A stretch of 7,468 bases of DNA from the NCBI GenBank assembly GCA_005239655.1, contig SBBP01000085.1, forward strand, positions 1 through 7,468. The letters are read 5' to 3'. Under the pieces are notes generated by a model. It did no database searches and was not told the DNA's origin. It was given only the letters and a program-made list of their open reading frames with translations. The position numbers and the translations under genes are program-made. This stretch comes from Candidatus Microgenomatus auricola. GTDB lineage: Bacteria > Patescibacteriota > Patescibacteriia > UBA9570 > XYC2-FULL-38-9. Positions 5,204-7,468 of the stretch are shown here, piece after piece; within the stretch, counting starts at the first letter, position 1; each line of letters begins with the position of its first letter.

Positions 5204-5854
5204 CTATGGCGCCTTCTTTTTTTTCTGCACCCAGCGGAGCACCGCAACACGCGTTTTCAAAAAAACCAACCAACCGATCAACACACCCACCACATCCATC
5301 AGGAGATCGTACCAAGTATCGAACGCTTGATCAGCCTGACCGTATGTTTTTGTTCCCAAGAGTTGATCACCATAAAACTCCAGCGGCTCCCACAGTAGAC
5401 TAATCAACACGGCAAAAATAACAATGAACCAGGCGCGTTTTGGAAGGGTGTGCATCTGTTTGCGCAACGCGATCCGCGCCGTATACCACATGCCGCAACC
5501 CCAGGTGATCATTGCCGGTGTCGCAATGTGAACGAAATCGTCGTAATGGTAGACGGTTCGGTACCATCCCAGTGCTCCGCAGCCATTCAACACCAAGCTC
5601 GCGATGAGCAACAACTCAATGATCGATGCCAGCCGTTGATAGCTATACCGACGCAACATCATGTCGGCGTGGAAAATCGGTGCGATGCTAAACAAACCAA
5701 TTACATAGGCAACAGATGACCAGAAAATGAATGCGCTGTTGAGCAACGTGAGATGGTAGACGCCAAACGCAAGCGCGACACCCGAAGTGCCCCACACAAG
5801 GAGATCAACAATCCGTTTGAATGAAATCGATGTTCGGCGCAGAGGCGTATCCAT
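5204..5854 (-). CDS. YjdF-like (DUF2238) integral membrane protein
   Basis: A 216-aa protein with about six membrane segments (roughly residues 17-33, 41-60, 77-95, 108-128, 141-155, 185-200). The conserved polar residues match the DUF2238 family, of which E. coli YjdF is a member: HYDDFVH (103-109) at the start of a membrane segment, LLWEPLEFYGD (153-163), and DTWYDLLMDVVG (179-190) before the last segment. The function of the family is not known; the buried acidic residues are suggestive of a transporter or VanZ-like enzyme. The ATG at 5854 has AGAGG 3 nt upstream and lies 16 nt after the stop of the EamA gene, so the two form an operon. Start codon and ribosome binding site both lie in a perfect palindrome (5841-5862). 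The C-terminus (QKKKKAP) is encoded over a run of eight A, which could slip in replication but would only change the tail. Confidence 0.85.
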   Translation of the reverse strand: MDTPLRRTSISFKRIVDLLVWGTSGVALAFGVYHLTLLNSAFIFWSSVAYVIGLFSIAPIFHADMMLRRYSYQRLASIIELLLIASLVLNGCGALGWYRTVYHYDDFVHIATPAMITWGCGMWYTARIALRKQMHTLPKRAWFIVIFAVLISLLWEPLEFYGDQLLGTKTYGQADQAFDTWYDLLMDVVGVLIGWLVFLKTRVAVLRWVQKKKKAP

Positions 5855-5862
5855 ACGCCTCT
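5841..5862 (-). repeat. 22-bp perfect palindrome over the start codon and RBS of the YjdF-like gene
   Basis: AGAGGCGTAT (5841-5850) and ATACGCCTCT (5853-5862) are perfect inverted arms around 2 bp. In the minus-strand mRNA it folds into an 8-bp stem with the loop AUGGAU, placing the initiation codon in the loop and the AGAGG ribosome binding site in the 5' arm. It is intercistronic, so it fits translational control or processing better than a promoter operator. Confidence 0.75.
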
Positions 5863-5870
5863 AGTGTACG

Positions 5871-6788
5871 CTAAACTGATTCCGAATGGTAGGCAGCGTT
5901 CATCCGTGTGATGCCGACGATTGCAGCAAGAAGAATCGCCGATGAAATCCACTGTGTGATGCTCAGGCTTTCATGCAAGTAGAATACGCTGATCACCACT
6001 GCTGAGAGTGGCCATGTGAGTTCCAGAATTGTGGATCGCGATGCCATGATGCGTTTGAGACCGAAGTAGTAGATCGCAAGTGCAACCATGCCAGTCGAGA
6101 ATGTGATTGCGACAATATACCACCATTGCGTTCCGGTGATTGCTCCGATCGAATCGGCGTGTCCGATCATGGTCATGAGGATCAGCGCGAAGATTGGTGT
6201 GATCGCAAAGCGAGCAGCGGTGACGTGTACAGACGATGCGTCTTTGAGGGTATATTTTGAGAATGCCGTTGAACTCCCCCAGCACGCTGCGGCACCGACT
6301 GCACACAGTGCAGCGATTGCTGTGCCTGCGCCAGTCGCGAGATTCACACGCAAATCAGGGAACGACACACCGTAGGCTGCAGCAAGTGCGATCACGGCTA
6401 GCATCACAAAGCGTTTGGTGATTGGCTCTTTCAGTAGGATGGCTGCCGCGAGCACTGCAAACAACGGTTGCAGTTGCTGTAACAGCACGACGACTGAAAA
6501 TGGAATGTACTGGATTTTTGCCAGTGCAGTCGTGTACAGGATTGTTCCCAGCGCGCCGGATAACAGCGAAACGACGGTAATCGCAATCCACTGTTTTTTT
6601 GTGAGCACGCGAAACTTGCGCCATGTCGCAATCACAAACGGCGCGAGCACGATCAACCCGATAAGGTGTTCCCAAAACACGATCACCGTTGCGGGTAACG
6701 TGTACAGTTGCCGACGGAGCAGTCCGTCGAGGCTCCACAGGATTGCGGCAACGATCACCGCAAAAGAGCCGAAATGTTTTTTCGTCAT
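5871..6788 (-). CDS. EamA/DMT-family transporter
   Basis: A 305-aa inner-membrane permease of the drug/metabolite transporter superfamily with about ten membrane helices in two EamA repeats (roughly residues 6-135 and 155-295). Family marks include FAVIVAAILWSLDGLLRR at the start of the first repeat, VVVLLQQLQPLFAVLAAAILLKEP at its end (the typical Q-P-L-x-A...E-P pattern), ACWGSSTAFSK opening the second repeat, and ELTWPLSAVVISVFYLHES closing it. Substrates in this family range from amino acids to nucleosides and cannot be read from sequence. I use the ATG at 6788; an in-frame TTG at 6818 with GAGGT 6 nt upstream would add ten residues. It is the first gene of an operon with the YjdF-like gene (16 nt apart). 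The leader contains stacked hairpins at 6801-6860. Codon use is like the rest of the window outside the amidohydrolase. Confidence 0.92.
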   Translation of the reverse strand: MTKKHFGSFAVIVAAILWSLDGLLRRQLYTLPATVIVFWEHLIGLIVLAPFVIATWRKFRVLTKKQWIAITVVSLLSGALGTILYTTALAKIQYIPFSVVVLLQQLQPLFAVLAAAILLKEPITKRFVMLAVIALAAAYGVSFPDLRVNLATGAGTAIAALCAVGAAACWGSSTAFSKYTLKDASSVHVTAARFAITPIFALILMTMIGHADSIGAITGTQWWYIVAITFSTGMVALAIYYFGLKRIMASRSTILELTWPLSAVVISVFYLHESLSITQWISSAILLAAIVGITRMNAAYHSESV

Positions 6789-6800
6789 ATTTCTCTTGAT

Positions 6801-6860
6801 TATTGCTTGTCTGGACAAGCAATACCTCGTCTCGTGACGAGGTCCCGACTATACGGTCGG
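6801..6860 (-). promoter_or_regulatory. Cluster of three hairpins in the leader of the EamA operon
   Basis: In minus-strand order: CCGAC/GTCGG (6856-6860 with 6845-6849, 6-nt loop); ACCTCGTC/GACGAGGT (6836-6843 with 6824-6831) with an ACGA tetraloop; and TATTGCTTGTC/GACAAGCAATA (6814-6824 with 6801-6811), 11 perfect pairs around 2 nt. They are almost back to back and end 12 nt before the ATG. TATAGT in the first loop (plus 6848-6853) is a possible -10 without a clear -35; if used, the transcript would begin at the second hairpin. It may be a regulatory RNA, an operator pair, or mRNA 5' protection. Confidence 0.6.
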
Positions 6861-7049
6861 CCCATGAGTTGCACATGGTCATCCGCGCATACGTTGAATG
6901 CGACGGTCGAAGGCTCTACTTCCGATTGGCGAATTGCACGCCACCCCAGAGATATTAAATTGTACGGTCAGTATAACAACTCTTTGCAAACACGCATAGC
7001 CAACGAGATGCCGGCGTAAGCCCAAAATACCAAACAGTAATGCAATACA
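6861..7049. other. Non-coding stretch with small inverted repeats, no intact gene seen
   Basis: Between the EamA leader and the possible PIN remnant I see no convincing gene. Short inverted repeats are present, including CGCAT/ATGCG at 6886-6890 and 6898-6902, and CATG/CATG nearby. Open frames here on both strands lack ribosome binding sites and family resemblance. On the minus strand TATACT and TACAAT occur around 6960-6980 and could be -10 elements for the EamA operon, with no good -35. Confidence 0.4.
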
Positions 7050-7195
7050 TTCAATGAGTGGCCGATGAGGAGATGGCAGAATTTTTATCCCCGGCAAGCG
7101 TCGTACAGGTAGGCTATCCAGCCCATGGTCGCAAAATTTCTCGCTGTTGTCAGTCGTAATGAAAAAGCGGTCTGCGTGGACCACTTGTTCACTTG
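7050..7195 (-). pseudogene. Possible PIN-domain (VapC-like) C-terminal remnant beside tRNA-Asn
   Basis: On the minus strand, directly after the tRNA 3' end, one open frame reads ASEQVVHADRFFITTDNSEK, later RRLPGIKILPSP and HRPLIE. This recalls the C-terminal part of PIN-domain ribonucleases: an alanine-containing helix, A-D-x-F-x-T-x-D with the last acidic metal ligand, then a strand G-I-x-I-L before P and a final helix. The rest of the domain with the other acidic residues is missing; the frame is closed by a stop inside the tRNA. There is no ribosome binding site, and the only start is a GTG at 7184 in the terminator. A chance resemblance is possible. Confidence 0.3.
7162..7184 (-). terminator. 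Rho-independent terminator of the tRNA transcript
   Basis: On the minus strand GTGGTC (7179-7184) pairs with GACCGC (7167-7172), six pairs with one G-U, around a 6-nt loop, followed at once by five T (7162-7166). It lies 11 nt past the tRNA 3' end. Confidence 0.65.
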
Positions 7196-7267
7196 CTCAG
7201 GAGGTGGGGTTCGAACCCACGACCCATCGATTAACAGTCGATTGCTCTACCGCTGAGCTACTCCTGA
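7196..7267 (-). tRNA. tRNA-Asn, anticodon GTT
   Basis: A complete 72-nt cloverleaf. The acceptor arms TCAGGAG and CTCCTGA pair fully (7261-7267 with 7197-7203); the D stem is GCTC/GAGC with loop AGCGGTA; the anticodon stem ATCGA/TCGAT carries loop CTGTTAA with anticodon GTT at 7233-7235; the variable loop is GGGTC; the T stem GTGGG/CCCAC has loop TTCGAAC. The discriminator base is G at 7196. CCA is not encoded, so it must be added by a nucleotidyltransferase. Confidence 0.97.
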
Positions 7268-7323
7268 ATAGATGGCCGTTTTGAGGCCATTGTTGAAAGA
7301 AGGTGCCCGAAAGCACGGGGTGC

Positions 7324-7352
7324 AGTATAGCGACGCTAACGCGCAGCGTCAA
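7324..7352 (-). promoter_or_regulatory. Promoter of the tRNA-Asn gene
   Basis: On the minus strand TTGACG (plus 7347-7352, 5 of 6) and TATACT (7324-7329, 5 of 6) are exactly 17 bp apart, the best-scoring sigma70-type promoter in the window. Transcription would begin near 7317, leaving a 50-nt leader with an ATGGCC/GGCCAT hairpin (7272-7290). Confidence 0.75.
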
Positions 7353-7402
7353 GACAATCTTGTGAGAGTGCCTGAACAAGATGAGATACATCGGTAACAC
7401 TC

Positions 7403-7430
7403 CGTTCCAGGGTTTCTTGACTCTGGAACG
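7403..7430. repeat. Inverted repeat near the right edge
   Basis: CGTTCCAGGGT (7403-7413) pairs with ACTCTGGAACG (7420-7430), 11 pairs including one G-U in the plus direction, with a TTCTTG loop. There is no T run after it. A second, 7-bp inverted repeat (ATCTTGT/ACAAGAT, 7357-7363 and 7376-7382) lies just upstream of the tRNA promoter. No gene is seen from 7268 to 7468. Confidence 0.5.
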
Positions 7431-7468
7431 ACTGAGTACACTACCGATATATGCCAATATCTAGTGCA

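Noticed and set aside
5196..5224. Terminator for the amidohydrolase at the run of eight T
   Set aside because: The preceding stem is only about four weak pairs, and the T run codes for the lysine tail of the convergent gene.
5204..5854. Link of the YjdF-like protein to the yjdF riboswitch class
   Set aside because: That RNA is named after the Firmicutes YjdF (DUF2992), a different protein from the DUF2238 family seen here.
6824..6843. Guanidine-II (mini-ykkC) riboswitch, because of the ACGA tetraloop hairpin before a DMT transporter
   Set aside because: That class needs two hairpins with ACGR loops; only one has it here, the neighbouring loops differ, and the transporter is EamA-type rather than the small SMR type usual for guanidine export.
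7197..7457. 86-aa open frame on the minus strand ending in SSSAVEQSTVNRWVVGSNPTS
   Set aside because: Its C-terminus is a translation of the tRNA-Asn gene, a well-known false protein; the rest covers the tRNA promoter and hairpins.
1..7468. CRISPR array, insertion sequence or prophage
   Set aside because: No regularly spaced direct repeats, no transposase or integrase frames, and no phage structural genes are visible.

Overview
The window reads as a piece of a bacterial chromosome of about 50% G+C. It has short, closely spaced genes, a tRNA without an encoded CCA end, and no phage or IS element. UGA, UAG and UAA all serve as stops, so a UGA-recoded lineage is excluded. The gene content (HU, a protamine-like mini-protein, small membrane proteins, a lone DMT transporter and unrecognised proteins) makes me think of a Patescibacteria/CPR genome such as Peribacteria or Peregrinibacteria. 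That is an inference; no taxonomic marker is present.

Layout. 1-2128 (minus): an apparent operon, in transcription order an unrecognised 437-aa soluble protein, a small thioredoxin-like [2Fe-2S] ferredoxin, and 2 nt later a GAF-domain protein cut by the window edge. 2129-2345: an AT-rich divergent regulatory region with five A-tract/T-tract units and promoters facing both ways. 2346-2447 (plus): a 33-aa protein that is 61% Lys+Arg, with a perfect Shine-Dalgarno. It shares a bidirectional terminator with a convergent HU gene (2527-2811, minus). 2943-3479 (minus): a membrane-anchored protein of unknown function.

3663-5198 (plus): a YtcJ-like amidohydrolase with much higher G+C and GC-rich codons, set exactly between two ordinary-looking neighbours. 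It is the clearest candidate for horizontal gain, or for an assembly chimera. 5204-6788 (minus): a two-gene operon, an EamA/DMT transporter followed by a YjdF-like (DUF2238) membrane protein. A 22-bp perfect palindrome covers the start of the second gene, and a cluster of hairpins precedes the first. 6861-7195 holds no convincing intact gene; next to the tRNA is a possible PIN-domain remnant. 7196-7267 (minus): tRNA-Asn(GTT), with a good promoter upstream and a terminator downstream.

The main points of interest are the protamine-like protein paired with HU, the compositionally foreign amidohydrolase, and the translation-start palindrome and hairpin cluster in the transporter operon. No complete new multi-gene defence or biosynthetic system is evident.
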